DNA of 64,000 nucleotides from JAEUIX01 sp964611125 (GCA_964611125.1 CAZSZO010000016.1:12634-76633), one strand, 5' to 3'. Numbered from the stretch's first letter, positions 17,102 through 27,200 are shown. Numbers and translations are program-made. The notes: generated from the sequence alone by a model not told the origin.

Positions 17102-17707
17102 ATGACCGAGCCTTCCGTCACGCTCCTGATGCAGGCGGCCCGCGAGGGTGATGTCGAGGCTGCGCGCTCGCTGTGGGAGCGGGTCTATCACGAGCTCCGC
17201 AAGCTGGCCCAGGTGCAGATGAGCCGCGAGCGGCGCGACCACACCCTGCAGGCCACCGCCCTGGTCAACGAGGCCTTCGCCCGCCTGGTTGATGACGCCA
17301 GCCTTCAGTGGGCCACGCGCGGCCAGTTCTTCGCCGCGGCGGGTGAGGCCATGCGCCGGATCCTCGTTGAGCACGCCCGCGGGCGGGGCCGCCAGAAGCG
17401 GGGGGGTGATGAGCAGGGCCGCCCGGCCAAACGCCTGCCGCTCGACGGGGTTGACCTGCTCGTCGAAGCCGATGATGACCAAATCCTGGCGCTCGACTCG
17501 GCGGTGCGGCGCCTTGAAGCTGAGGAGCCCGATGTCGCGGCCATCGTGCGACTGCGGTTCTTCGCCGGGCTGACCGGCGAGCAGGCCGCGGCGGCGCTGG
17601 AAATCTCCGCGCGCCAGGTGGACCGCCTGTGGGCGTACGCGCGGGCCCGGCTCTACCGGGAGATGGAATCGCCCGAGGGGGCCGAGGGCGCACGCCAGCC
17701 GGATTGA
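17102..17707 (+). CDS. ECF-type RNA polymerase sigma factor (kinase-linked planctomycete type)
   Basis: 201 residues. Region 2-like: VTLLMQAAREGDVEAARSLWERVYHELRKLA, then HTLQATALVNEAFARL, a hallmark of the planctomycete/acidobacterial ECF group. Region 4 with helix-turn-helix: RLRFFAGLTGEQAAAALEISARQVDRLWAYARARLYRE. It directs RNA polymerase to target promoters. The stop is 20 bp before the giant kinase gene, so the two are almost certainly one operon. No anti-sigma factor is visible, which fits a group thought to be controlled by associated protein kinases. Start at 17102; an earlier in-frame ATG at 16988 would add a Pro/His-rich tail. Confidence 0.9.
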   Translation: MTEPSVTLLMQAAREGDVEAARSLWERVYHELRKLAQVQMSRERRDHTLQATALVNEAFARLVDDASLQWATRGQFFAAAGEAMRRILVEHARGRGRQKRGGDEQGRPAKRLPLDGVDLLVEADDDQILALDSAVRRLEAEEPDVAAIVRLRFFAGLTGEQAAAALEISARQVDRLWAYARARLYREMESPEGAEGARQPD

Positions 17708-17727
17708 CGAGAGCGGACCGATTCACC

Positions 17728-20700
17728 ATGCACACCAGCCAGCGCCAGCGCGTGCGAGAGTTGTTCGTGCAGGCGATGGAGCTGCCCGAATCGGAGCGCG
17801 CCGCCTTCGTGCGCGAAGCGTGCGGCCCAGGACGCTCAGGACCCCCGGGCGGTCCGGATGGTCCCGACGCCGCCGTCGCCGCCGAGCTCACGGCGCTGCT
17901 CAAGGCCCTTTCGGATGCGGGTGAGTTCCAGGGTGCGGGGCTCGCCGAGCGGGCCCCGGCGCCGGAGGCGAAGCCCTCGCCGACCGACCCGAACCTCGCG
18001 CGGGGCTTGACGGCGCTCGCGGCGAGCGAGGCGAGCCCTGAGCGATTCCCGCTCAAGATGGTCAACCAGCGGATCGGCCCGTTTCGCCTGCTCGAGCTCA
18101 TTGGCGAGGGCGGCTTTGGCGATGTCTACCTCGCCGAGCAGGAACGGCCCGTGCGCCGGCGCGTGGCGATCAAGGTCCTCAAGCCGGGCATGGACTCGCG
18201 CGGCGTGATCGCCCGCTTCGAGCAGGAGCGGCAGGCCCTGGCCCTGATGGACCACCCCAACATCGCCCGCGTGCTCGACGCCGGGGCGACGGCCGACGGC
18301 CGCCCCTATGTGGTCATGGAGCTGGTGCGCGGCGAGCCGATCACGACCTTCTGCGATCGTCACCGGCTGGGCGTCCGCGAGCGGATCGAGCTGTTCAAGT
18401 CGGTCGCGGAGGCGGTGCAGCACGCTCACCAGAAGGGGATCATCCATCGCGACCTCAAGCCCAACAACGTCCTGGTGGCCCTGAGCGACGTGGGCGGGGG
18501 CAAGGCGGTCCCCAAGGTGATCGATTTCGGAATCGCCAAGGCCACCGGTGAGCCGCTGACGGACAAGACGCTCTTCACCGAGCATCGCCAGCTCATCGGC
18601 ACGCCTGAGTACATGAGCCCCGAGCAGGCGGAGATGCGGGCGATCGACATCGACACCCGGTCGGACATCTACTCGCTGGGGGTGATGCTCTATCAGTTGC
18701 TCACCGGGACCACGCCGATCGACGCCCGCACGCTTCGCTCCGCGGCGCTCATCGAGATGCAGCGGATGATCCGCGAGGTCGAGCCGCCTCGCCCCAGCAC
18801 ACGGGTGCGGACCCTCGCCCACGCCGACGACGTGGCGAGCGCGGGTGGGGGGGGTGAGGCGGAGCGGGCGGAGCCGCCACTCCCTCGGCCGGGCGTCGAT
18901 GGGCGAGAGCCGCCCGCCACCGCTCTGGCGGTCGCGGCGGCCCGGGGGACCGATATCAGCGGGCTGCGGCGCGTGTTGTCGGGCGAACTCGACTGGATCG
19001 TGATGAAGGCCCTGGAGAAGGACCGCACGCGCCGCTACGACACCGCCAGCGCCCTCACGGCCGACCTGCAGCGGTATCTTGACGGGCGGGCCGTTGAGGC
19101 CGGACCTCCCAGCACGTTGTACCGCGTGCGGGCGATGGTGCGGCGCAACCGCCTGGCCTTCGGTACGGGCGCCGCGGTCTCGATCGCGCTCATCGCGGGC
19201 CTGGCGATGGCCACCATCGGATTGGTGCAGGCGGCCCGCGAGCGGGACCTGGCCCGCGCGGCCGAGGCCCAGGAGGCCGCCGCCCGCGCTCTGGCGGATC
19301 GTGATCGGCGCGACGCCCAGACCGCCCGGGAGGAAGCCGAGCGGGCACGGGAGGAATCGGAGAGGCGCCGTCTGGAGTCGGAGAGACTGCTGATCCGCGA
19401 GGCTCTCTCGGGCGCGGCCGCCGCGCTGCAGGCGAGCAACCCCGGCGCCGCGGCGGTCAGCCTGCGGGCCGTGCCGGCCGAGCGGCGGGGCTGGGAGTGG
19501 CGGGTGCTGAACCAGCTCATCGATCGCGACGGCGTCGAGATCGCCACGCAGGGCAATGAGTCGGTCGAGGAGTGGCGGCCCATGCACGACCCGCGCCGCG
19601 TGCTGGCGATCGTGGCGCCGCGAGCCGCGTCCCCCGGCTCGGCCGCTCCAGCGTCGTCGGGGGGCGATGCGGACCGTTCGGCGGTGGTGTTCAACCTCGA
19701 AACGGGCCGCGAGGAGCGACGCTTACCCGGGCCGATGGGCGCCCTCAGTCCCGATGACCGTCTGCTGGTGCGTCTGAGCCGGGGCGACCTCGTCGCGGTG
19801 GAGATCGACTCGGGACGCGAGCGCTGGCGTGTGCCCGCCGCGGCGTCGCGCGGGACCGGCGGCTGGTCGATTTCCGGCTACGCCTTCGCCCCCGATGGCC
19901 GCGAGCTGGTCGTCATCGGCGGCGATGGCGAGCTGGTGTTTCTCGACCCCGGGACGGGCGGCGTGCTCCGGTCGACGGCGGTCAGTCCGCGGGCGGTCGG
20001 CTCGGCGGCGTTTGTCGAGCTTGGCGGCCCCGGCGGCCCCAGTGGGCTCAGTGGGTCCAGCGGCCCCAGTGGGCCGAGCTGGTCTCCGGGCGATGGCCGC
20101 GCCCGCTCCGGGCGGGCGGTGTTGTACGACGCCGGCGGCCGCCCGGCGCTGATCGACCTGGATTCGGGCGTGGTGGGGCGCGGCTTTCTGGGCCAGGGCC
20201 TCCTCCCCGGGCGGCGCCTGGCGAGCAGCGGCCATGTAGCCGGCGATGTCGATGGCGGGCGCGAGTACGCGCTCGACACCGCGTCGATCATCGCCCCGAT
20301 TGTCAATGGCGACATCTCGCCCGATGGCCGGATGCTGGTCTTCGGCGATGTGTTCGGCGGTCTCGCCCTGGTCCGCGTTGACCAGCAGCGACGGATGGAG
20401 CTCAAGCCCGAGCGACGCTTCCCCGGCGGGCCGGCGCGCCTGCGCAGCGTCTACTTCACGCTCGACGGCGAGCGGATCGTCACCCAGCTGGGCCTGGGCG
20501 GCGAAGGTCGGCTGCGTTCGGTCTCCGTCGACGCCTTCGCGTCGGAGTTCGCGCTGCAGACCGGGCGGCGCGGCTGGCTGTCCTTCTCGCCCGACGGCGG
20601 ACGCGGGATCATGGCGTCGTGGGGTGAAGTGGTCGCCTTCGACACCACCCTGGGCCTCCCCCTCTGGACGCGCAATCTCACGCCGCTTGTCGCCTCGGGC

Positions 20701-22314
20701 GCGGCGTGGAGCCCCGACGGCTCGCTGATCGCCCTCAGCATGAGGCCACGCCTCCCCGGCGAGGCGAGCGAGTTCTACGTCGTCGAATCGCGTACCGGCC
20801 AGCCGCTGCTCTCGATGGGTCGCTCGGCCATGGTCCCTGACCCCACCTGGGGCCGCTCAGTCCCTGATTGGATGGGCGAGATCCGCGGCCTGGCGTTCTC
20901 GCTCAACGGCTCGCGGCTCATGCTGAGCTTCAAGACCGGCGCGATCCGCACGCTCGAAACGCACACATGGAGGGTGCTGGATAGCGCCGCCGAGCCCGTC
21001 GCGCTGGATCCCAGTCAGCAGCCCGTCCCATCCGGCCGCCACCTGCTCGCCATCGCACCGGCGCGGCCAGCTTCCGGCCGCGCCGTGAGCCCACAGCCGG
21101 GCTTACCCCCTGGCCTACCCCCGGTTGATGGTGAGGTTGTCGCCCAGATCGCCCCTGGCGCCGGAGGGAGCTCGATCGCGCCCGACGGCGGCGCCGGGGC
21201 CGGCGGGCCCCTCGAGCCTCCTGGGACTTCCCTCTCTGCGCCCGGGCCGTGCGTGGTCATCCGGCGCGCCGCCGATCTGGCGCCGCTCCGGGTCATCCGG
21301 TTGCCTGACTGGCGGCCTTCGATCCTCGCGCCGGCGCCGGGCGGCGAGGACCTGTTCATCGGCGACGAGCGGGGCGGAGTCGTCCGCGTCGTGATCGCCA
21401 CCGGAGAGGTCCGCTGGCGGACCGAGGCGATCGCCCCGCCGGTGTCGGCCCTGGCGGTGTCGCCTGACGGCCAGCGTGTCGTCGCGTCCTTCAACGCGTT
21501 GCAGATCGTCGTCCTGGAGGCCGCGACCGGCAGGGTCACCGCCGTCCTTCCCGCGCCGATCAGTTCGGCGATGGCCCTGACGTTCACCGCCGACGGGCAG
21601 TCCCTTGTGCTGGGCTCGCTCGATTGGCCGCTGGCCCGGATCGACGGCGCCTCCCCTTCCGGCGAGCTCGCGGCGGTCCTCTCGCGCTGGCCGTCCGGCG
21701 TCACCCCGCCCCGCTCGGTGCTGCAGGCCCGCAGCTGGATGATGCAGGCCTGCGACCTCTTCAGGTTCGCCCAGGGGGGCGCGTGGTCGGATGCGGAGGT
21801 GATCGCGCAGATCCGCGGGGCCGTTGACCGCATCGCCCCGGTGCGCGAGCTGGCCGAGCATCTCTTCTCGCGCATGGGTTTTCATCTGCGCGTCGGCAAC
21901 AACGCGGCCCTGCTCGAGCTCCTCAAGCCCGGCGACAACCAGGACGGCCTGCGGCAAGCCGCCAGCCTGCTGAGCGATCTGACGGCCGCGCACCCTGACG
22001 ATATCGCTGTGCACATCAACCTGGGTGAGACCCTCTTCCGCCTCGGGCGGTTCGAGGAGTGCGAGCCCGCGCTGCGCCGGTCCGAGGAGCTCCTGGCCAG
22101 GCGCTCGGCGCCGCCGCAGCCGCGGTCGCTCAGCTCACTCGCCATCGCCTGCGCCCGCCTGGGGCGGATGGACGAAGCCCGCGAGTGGTTCAGGCGAGCG
22201 GGCGCCGCCCGGGCCGAGGCCATGGCGACCGGGAGCCAGCCGGACCAGGAGGACCGCAGCGAGGAGCGGTTCCGCCAGGCCGAGGCGCTGCTGGGCGGGT
22301 CCGTCGGCGGCTAG
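17728..22314 (+). CDS. Giant membrane Ser/Thr protein kinase with beta-propeller and TPR-like tail
   Basis: 1528 residues. The kinase domain (about 117-450) has GEGGFGDVYLAEQ, VAIKVLKPG, HRDLKPNNVL (about 239), DFGIAKATGEPLTDKT and GTPEYMSPEQAE. A ~60-residue Pro/Ala-rich insert lies before the last kinase helices. One membrane span (about 475-500, SIALIAGLAMATIGLV) is followed by a charged coiled coil to about 560. Residues 600-1370 contain WD40/PQQ-like blade motifs (FSPDG, FAPDGRELVVIGGDGELV), so a beta-propeller is likely. The end (about 1430-1510) looks TPR-like. Collagen-like G-x-y inserts occur in the propeller. It overlaps the convergent phosphatase gene by 4 bp. Confidence 0.9.
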   Translation: MHTSQRQRVRELFVQAMELPESERAAFVREACGPGRSGPPGGPDGPDAAVAAELTALLKALSDAGEFQGAGLAERAPAPEAKPSPTDPNLARGLTALAASEASPERFPLKMVNQRIGPFRLLELIGEGGFGDVYLAEQERPVRRRVAIKVLKPGMDSRGVIARFEQERQALALMDHPNIARVLDAGATADGRPYVVMELVRGEPITTFCDRHRLGVRERIELFKSVAEAVQHAHQKGIIHRDLKPNNVLVALSDVGGGKAVPKVIDFGIAKATGEPLTDKTLFTEHRQLIGTPEYMSPEQAEMRAIDIDTRSDIYSLGVMLYQLLTGTTPIDARTLRSAALIEMQRMIREVEPPRPSTRVRTLAHADDVASAGGGGEAERAEPPLPRPGVDGREPPATALAVAAARGTDISGLRRVLSGELDWIVMKALEKDRTRRYDTASALTADLQRYLDGRAVEAGPPSTLYRVRAMVRRNRLAFGTGAAVSIALIAGLAMATIGLVQAARERDLARAAEAQEAAARALADRDRRDAQTAREEAERAREESERRRLESERLLIREALSGAAAALQASNPGAAAVSLRAVPAERRGWEWRVLNQLIDRDGVEIATQGNESVEEWRPMHDPRRVLAIVAPRAASPGSAAPASSGGDADRSAVVFNLETGREERRLPGPMGALSPDDRLLVRLSRGDLVAVEIDSGRERWRVPAAASRGTGGWSISGYAFAPDGRELVVIGGDGELVFLDPGTGGVLRSTAVSPRAVGSAAFVELGGPGGPSGLSGSSGPSGPSWSPGDGRARSGRAVLYDAGGRPALIDLDSGVVGRGFLGQGLLPGRRLASSGHVAGDVDGGREYALDTASIIAPIVNGDISPDGRMLVFGDVFGGLALVRVDQQRRMELKPERRFPGGPARLRSVYFTLDGERIVTQLGLGGEGRLRSVSVDAFASEFALQTGRRGWLSFSPDGGRGIMASWGEVVAFDTTLGLPLWTRNLTPLVASGAAWSPDGSLIALSMRPRLPGEASEFYVVESRTGQPLLSMGRSAMVPDPTWGRSVPDWMGEIRGLAFSLNGSRLMLSFKTGAIRTLETHTWRVLDSAAEPVALDPSQQPVPSGRHLLAIAPARPASGRAVSPQPGLPPGLPPVDGEVVAQIAPGAGGSSIAPDGGAGAGGPLEPPGTSLSAPGPCVVIRRAADLAPLRVIRLPDWRPSILAPAPGGEDLFIGDERGGVVRVVIATGEVRWRTEAIAPPVSALAVSPDGQRVVASFNALQIVVLEAATGRVTAVLPAPISSAMALTFTADGQSLVLGSLDWPLARIDGASPSGELAAVLSRWPSGVTPPRSVLQARSWMMQACDLFRFAQGGAWSDAEVIAQIRGAVDRIAPVRELAEHLFSRMGFHLRVGNNAALLELLKPGDNQDGLRQAASLLSDLTAAHPDDIAVHINLGETLFRLGRFEECEPALRRSEELLARRSAPPQPRSLSSLAIACARLGRMDEAREWFRRAGAARAEAMATGSQPDQEDRSEERFRQAEALLGGSVGG

Positions 22315-24146
22315 ATCGCCGTGAGGTCGGGCGCGAGGGCCGAGCCGGGTATCTCCCTGACCCGCATCACCACCAGGGTGACGTCGTCATCGGCGGCCTT
22401 GACGCCGCAGAAGTTCCGCAGGGCCGCCGCGAGATACTCGACGACGCGGGCCGCGTTCGCCTCGGGCTCGCGGGCCAGCAGATCGAGCACCGTCGCCTTG
22501 ATCCGCTCGCGTCCGAACTTGCGTCCGCTGAAGTCGCTGGCCTCGCTGAGGCCGTCGGTGTAGGCCAGCAGGATGTCGCGCGGGCGCAGGTCGAACTGCC
22601 CGAGCTGGTACCGCTGGCTGGGGTCGATCCCCAGGACCATGCCGCCGGCCGAGAGCTCGTCGACATCGGCGTTGTTGGGCGCCCGGTGGCTGGGGACGCG
22701 GAAGATCAGCGGCGGGTCGTGCCCCGCGCCGCAGTACGTCAGGCGGAGCGTCGCCGGGTCGGCCATGCCCAGCCAGAGCGTGGCGAACTCGCTCTCGAGC
22801 GTGTCCCGCACCAGGGCCCGGTTCACCCGGCTCATCACCTCGTCGAGCTGCTCGATATCCAGCGTGTGGGCCCGCAGGCTGGCCCGCACCGCCGACATCA
22901 GCAGCGCCGCGGGCACGCCCTTGCCCACCACATCGCACACCGCCAGGGCCAGCTGCGACCGGCGGACGAATAGGTCATAAAAATCGCCCCCCAGCTGGTA
23001 CGAGGGCGCATAGCGGGCCGCCAGATCGAACGGCGGCACCGCGGGGATCGTCTGCGGCAGCATCCGCCGCTGCACGTCGGCCGCGACGCGCACCTGCCGC
23101 TTGATGTGCTGGTCCTCCTCGCGCAGCTGCCGCAGCCGCGCGTGAGCCAGCGCCATCGCCGCGTGGTCGGCGATCGACCGCATCAGCCCCTGCTCCTGCG
23201 CCGTGAACTCCCGCGGCGTGCGGGTGTACAGGCGGATGATCCCCCCCGCCCGCCCCTGGAACATGAGCCCGGTGGTCATGAGGCTGATGAGCCCTTCGCC
23301 CTTGGGCCGCTCCACATCGGCGATCCGCTCGTCGCGATGCAGGTCGGCGATGCACACCACCTCGCCCTGCAGGGCCCGCGCCCGCAGCGAACCATCCGAG
23401 AGCGGCGCCGTCTGGGCCAGCCACTTGGCGCTCAGCCCCCGCGCCACCCGCGGCAGCAGCACGTCGTCGTCGTCGAGCACCGCGATGCTCCCCGCGTCGC
23501 AGCGCAGGGCCTCCACCGCCAGGTCGAGCGCCGTGCTGAGCACCTTCTCGGGGTCCCCGGCGCGCACCAGCAGCGACGAGAGCTTGAACAGCGCCTGCAG
23601 GTCGGTCGCCTGCTGCCGCAGCGAGAGCTGCTCCTCGCACGACTCCACCGCCGTGCTGGCCAGGAGCGTCACCGCCCGCTCCAGGGCCCGCCGCCCCATC
23701 GGGTTGTCGACGCCCCAGTCGGCGGTCATCACGATGGCCCCGATCTCAGCGGACTTCAGCCGCAGCGGGGCCACGAACAGGTCCGCCCGATCGTCAAACC
23801 CCCGGCCCACCAGCTGAAACGCCCGCGTCGCCCCGGCCCGCCCGTCAACGCACCGCCACGAGCGCCCGCCGGGCCCTTCAGGGTCGGCGGGAATGATCAC
23901 CTGCCCGTCGCCGTCGCGCAGCCAGATCGGCACCCCGGCCAGGCGGGCCAGTTCATCGCACAGCCGGGCGATCGAACCATCCGTAATGAACGACGTCAGC
24001 GATAGCACGGCCGCTCCATGACCCTCTCCACCCTCCGCCAACATCCCCGTCTCCGATCCCCGGCGGCCCGTCGGGCCTTCCCAGTTCACCGAGACGCCGA
24101 CGTTCGACCCGACCCCCGACCCGGTCTCGGATGATGAAACGGCCAT
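22311..24146 (-). CDS. GAF domain-SpoIIE-type PP2C phosphatase
   Basis: 611 residues. After a Gly/Ser-rich start there is a sensor-like region (about 50-180, LTSFITDGSIARLCDELARLAGVPIW, PocR/GAF-like). A GAF domain follows (about 185-340). A helix with VRVAADVQRRMLPQTIP leads to the PP2C/SpoIIE domain (375-605), with metal-binding GGDFYD, CDVVGKGVPAALLMS and YTDGLSEA. Such phosphatases reset partner-switching regulators by dephosphorylating Ser/Thr residues. It converges on the kinase gene (4-bp overlap). No anti-sigma antagonist is adjacent. Confidence 0.88.
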   Translation of the reverse strand: MAVSSSETGSGVGSNVGVSVNWEGPTGRRGSETGMLAEGGEGHGAAVLSLTSFITDGSIARLCDELARLAGVPIWLRDGDGQVIIPADPEGPGGRSWRCVDGRAGATRAFQLVGRGFDDRADLFVAPLRLKSAEIGAIVMTADWGVDNPMGRRALERAVTLLASTAVESCEEQLSLRQQATDLQALFKLSSLLVRAGDPEKVLSTALDLAVEALRCDAGSIAVLDDDDVLLPRVARGLSAKWLAQTAPLSDGSLRARALQGEVVCIADLHRDERIADVERPKGEGLISLMTTGLMFQGRAGGIIRLYTRTPREFTAQEQGLMRSIADHAAMALAHARLRQLREEDQHIKRQVRVAADVQRRMLPQTIPAVPPFDLAARYAPSYQLGGDFYDLFVRRSQLALAVCDVVGKGVPAALLMSAVRASLRAHTLDIEQLDEVMSRVNRALVRDTLESEFATLWLGMADPATLRLTYCGAGHDPPLIFRVPSHRAPNNADVDELSAGGMVLGIDPSQRYQLGQFDLRPRDILLAYTDGLSEASDFSGRKFGRERIKATVLDLLAREPEANAARVVEYLAAALRNFCGVKAADDDVTLVVMRVREIPGSALAPDLTAI

Positions 24147-24251
24147 GACCCCCGAAAGGGTAGGTCCGACGCTCGCTCCGTCCCGCGACCCAGCGCGCCC
24201 TCTCCCCCAGCCGCCTCCCAGGGCGTGGCGAGGCGTGCCAGAGCCGCCGGC

Positions 24252-27200
24252 TTACCGGCTGGCCTTCACGCGGACCTTCACGGGGGCGAAGCCGTGCTCG
24301 TCGAAGATCAGCAGCTCGTTGGGTTCGCCCGACTTGAGCCAGGCCCAGGGCAGCAGCAGATCGGTCTGCGGGCCCACGTGCCGGCCGTCGGCGGTGGCGG
24401 TGAAGTACCGCCCCACGTGCGCGCCGTTGAGGTACAGCTGGCCCTTGCTCAGCCCATCGGTGTCGAGCCACAGGTTCGTCCGGTGCGTGGAGACGCTGAA
24501 CGTCGTCCGCCACCAGCGCGGAACGTGCAGACGCCGCTTGTGGTCGGCGGCGAAGCTGTCGGAGGCCGGGCGCTCCCACTTGGCGAATGCCCAATCCGCC
24601 TTGGCCGTCAGATTCTCCTCGCAGTCGTAGAACGACAGGGCGTGGGCGAGTTCGCCCTCAGCCTCCTCGGCGTCGCCCAGGATGGCGAGCTGAAGCTCGG
24701 CGCTCCCGCGCCCCAGGGTCGCCTCGTCGATGAAGATCGACGACGGCCCGCTGGGGTCGAAGAACCGGATCGGCTTGTCATTGAGCACCACCAGCCCGCG
24801 CTGGCGGCCGGGGGCCAGGGTGATGATCGCCGGGCCCTTGCGGCGGGCGGGCAGCGTCCAGCTCAGTCGGTGCGGGTCGGTGGCGTCGCCCTGGTGAACG
24901 TACCACAGCGGCGAGCGGAAGCCCAGGACATCCATCGGCGTGGACCGCTTGAGCGTGGGCTTGCCCAGCCTGTGCGGCGCCACCTCCCACACGTGGCCGT
25001 AGAGGCCCTTGCTCTCGCCGACCTGCGGGCCCTCGCTGAAGCGGCCGAAGTTCTCCGCCAGCACCACCAGCGTCTGCTCGCCCTTCTGGAGCTTGATCGA
25101 CGCCTCAGGGCCGGCCCCGGGGCCGTTGCCCAGCAAAGCCACCGCGTGCCCGTGCTCGAAGAGCGCCATCCGGTCGCCGGCGTGCGGCATGGCGATGATC
25201 GCCTTGCCCGCGCGCGGGTTCTTCAGCGTCAGGCGGTACCAGCCGTAGCCGTGCGGGGCGCCCAGCGAGCTCAGGTCGGCCGGCCCCGCGATCGACGCGA
25301 ACCGCGGCCCGGTCCCGTCCAGGTAGTCTTCAAGCCCGTGCGTCTCCCACGTTGAAAGGGTGATGCGGGCCGGGGGCCGTTCGTGGGGCGCCACCGCGGC
25401 GTTGGGCGGCAGCGGAGCCGGCGGAGGCGGCGGCGGCGCTGGCGGCACGGGCTTGCCCTTGCCCTTCACCTTCTTGCCCTTGGGCGGCTCGGGCGTCTTC
25501 TTCGCCTCCACGGCCTTGGTCGCGGGCTTGGGGTGCTGCTCGGCGGTGATCACCTCGAACTCGGGCTTTTCCTGCACGCGCCGGAACTTCTGGCCCCACG
25601 CCGCGACCACCGGCAGCCCCTCGAGCGAGAGACCCTCGACATCCATGTACACCGCTGTGTCGGCGATGTGCACCTTGGGCAGCAGCCCGTCGGGCACGAT
25701 CATGATGATGACGTTCTCGTGCTCCAGCAGCAGCGGCTCGTCGCCGGTGGGCACCTGGGCCGAAAGCTCGGCGCCGTTGATCGACATCCGGGCCGGGCTG
25801 CCCGCGGGGCCGGAGCAGACGAAGATCCGCCCCGCGATGGCGACGGCGCTGAGGTTGCAGTAGTCAAGCTGCGAGCGGCCGATCAGGCGCGTGTCGAGCA
25901 CCACCCACGCCACCGGCTGATCCCCCAGGTGCACCGGCAGGATCGTGCCGTCGGGCAGCAGCAGCGTCGCCGGGTCGTGCCCCGCGCTGTCCGGGGTGCC
26001 GTCGGTGTCGGTGGGGGCGAAGATGAAGACCACCGAGCCTTGCGAGCCCATGGCGTCGACCACGACGTGGCCGCCGGGGGTGATCTCCGCAAGCTTCTTG
26101 GGCCGCCCCGCCGCCTGCTGGTGCGCGGCCTCGGGGGGCAGCAGGCAGACATTCTGCCGCTTGGGGTCGAGATGGGCGAAGACCCGTCCGAACCGCGACG
26201 CGAACAGCGCCAGCCGACGCAGGGCGTGGTAGTGGGGGCGGAGCTGACCGTCCTCCCCGATCGCCGCGGAGCGCTCGGCGCTGCTCACGCCGTAGGACGC
26301 CGGGCTGTCCGCCAGTCGCCCCGCGGAAAAGCCAAAATTCGTGCCCCCCGACAGCGGCTCGACATTGAACTGGGCGCCCGCGGCGAGCACCTCGGCGATC
26401 CCGCGCTGCAGGGCGTGCCCGGTCAGGGCCGGGCCGGGCTTGCTCGCCCAGGTCGCCTGGCGGCCGATGCGGTACTCCATCACCACCTTGGGCTGGCTCG
26501 GCCGGACACTGCCCAGCTGGCGGAGGTGCGGCAGCATCGCCCCCGAGCCGGTCCAACCGTCGATCTCGCCCTCGATCCCCTGCCAGAGGTCGTTGGCGTT
26601 GACGAAGGGCACATCAAAGCCTGACTCGCGCAGGTAGCGGTTGAGCTCGCCCAGGTAACCCAGGGCGATCTGGTCGTGCCCGCAGGTCCAGCCGTTCTCG
26701 TTCTGGACCGCGATGATCGGCCCGCCCAGCGGCGACTTCTGCGGCTCCGGCGCCGTCGCCTGCAGGTCGCGCACCTGCCGGGCCACGGCGTCGATGAACC
26801 GCGAACTGGCCTCCAGGAACGGCCCATTGGTGGTTCGCAGCACCACGTTGGGGTTGTTCAGCAGCCAGGGGGGAATGCCGCCCAGGTCAAAGCCCGCGCC
26901 GACATACGGCCCCACCCGCAGGATGCAGAACATCCCCGCGGCGCTGATGAGCTCGACAAAGTGCCGGAGGTCGTTATCGCCGGAGAAATCGAACTGGCCC
27001 GCCCGCGGCTCGTGCCGGGCCCACACCACGCAGGTGGTTACGCAGTTGAAGCCCGCCGCGCGGGCCGCAGCGATCCGCTCCGCCCACACCGCCCGGGGGA
27101 GACGGGCGTACTCGATGGTTCCGCCGACGAGCCATACCCGCTTGCCGTCGACAGTGAAGCTCTGTGCATCGAAGGTAATGGCGGGCATCGGTGCGGGCAT
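24252..27200 (-). CDS. Beta-galactosidase-like glycoside hydrolase (GH35 family)
   Basis: About 982 residues. The N-terminal TIM barrel opens with ITFDAQSFTVDGKRVWLVGGTIEYARLP and FNCVTTCVVWARHEP. The probable acid/base Glu is in GGPIIAVQNENGW, and a probable nucleophile Glu in KVVMEYRIG. The C-terminal part contains jelly-roll segments with a terminal LWLDTDGLSKGQLYLNGAHVGRYF, as in GH35 enzymes. No signal peptide is present, so the enzyme is predicted to be cytoplasmic. A Lys/Pro-rich linker (about 595-640) joins the halves. The start could be the ATG at 27200 or 27188; neither has a good ribosome site. Confidence 0.8.
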   Translation of the reverse strand: MPAPMPAITFDAQSFTVDGKRVWLVGGTIEYARLPRAVWAERIAAARAAGFNCVTTCVVWARHEPRAGQFDFSGDNDLRHFVELISAAGMFCILRVGPYVGAGFDLGGIPPWLLNNPNVVLRTTNGPFLEASSRFIDAVARQVRDLQATAPEPQKSPLGGPIIAVQNENGWTCGHDQIALGYLGELNRYLRESGFDVPFVNANDLWQGIEGEIDGWTGSGAMLPHLRQLGSVRPSQPKVVMEYRIGRQATWASKPGPALTGHALQRGIAEVLAAGAQFNVEPLSGGTNFGFSAGRLADSPASYGVSSAERSAAIGEDGQLRPHYHALRRLALFASRFGRVFAHLDPKRQNVCLLPPEAAHQQAAGRPKKLAEITPGGHVVVDAMGSQGSVVFIFAPTDTDGTPDSAGHDPATLLLPDGTILPVHLGDQPVAWVVLDTRLIGRSQLDYCNLSAVAIAGRIFVCSGPAGSPARMSINGAELSAQVPTGDEPLLLEHENVIIMIVPDGLLPKVHIADTAVYMDVEGLSLEGLPVVAAWGQKFRRVQEKPEFEVITAEQHPKPATKAVEAKKTPEPPKGKKVKGKGKPVPPAPPPPPPAPLPPNAAVAPHERPPARITLSTWETHGLEDYLDGTGPRFASIAGPADLSSLGAPHGYGWYRLTLKNPRAGKAIIAMPHAGDRMALFEHGHAVALLGNGPGAGPEASIKLQKGEQTLVVLAENFGRFSEGPQVGESKGLYGHVWEVAPHRLGKPTLKRSTPMDVLGFRSPLWYVHQGDATDPHRLSWTLPARRKGPAIITLAPGRQRGLVVLNDKPIRFFDPSGPSSIFIDEATLGRGSAELQLAILGDAEEAEGELAHALSFYDCEENLTAKADWAFAKWERPASDSFAADHKRRLHVPRWWRTTFSVSTHRTNLWLDTDGLSKGQLYLNGAHVGRYFTATADGRHVGPQTDLLLPWAWLKSGEPNELLIFDEHGFAPVKVRVKASR

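Noticed and set aside
17836..19587. A 583-residue minus-strand frame opposite the kinase gene
   Set aside because: It is an antisense shadow of the kinase domain coding sequence; all kinase motifs are on the + strand.
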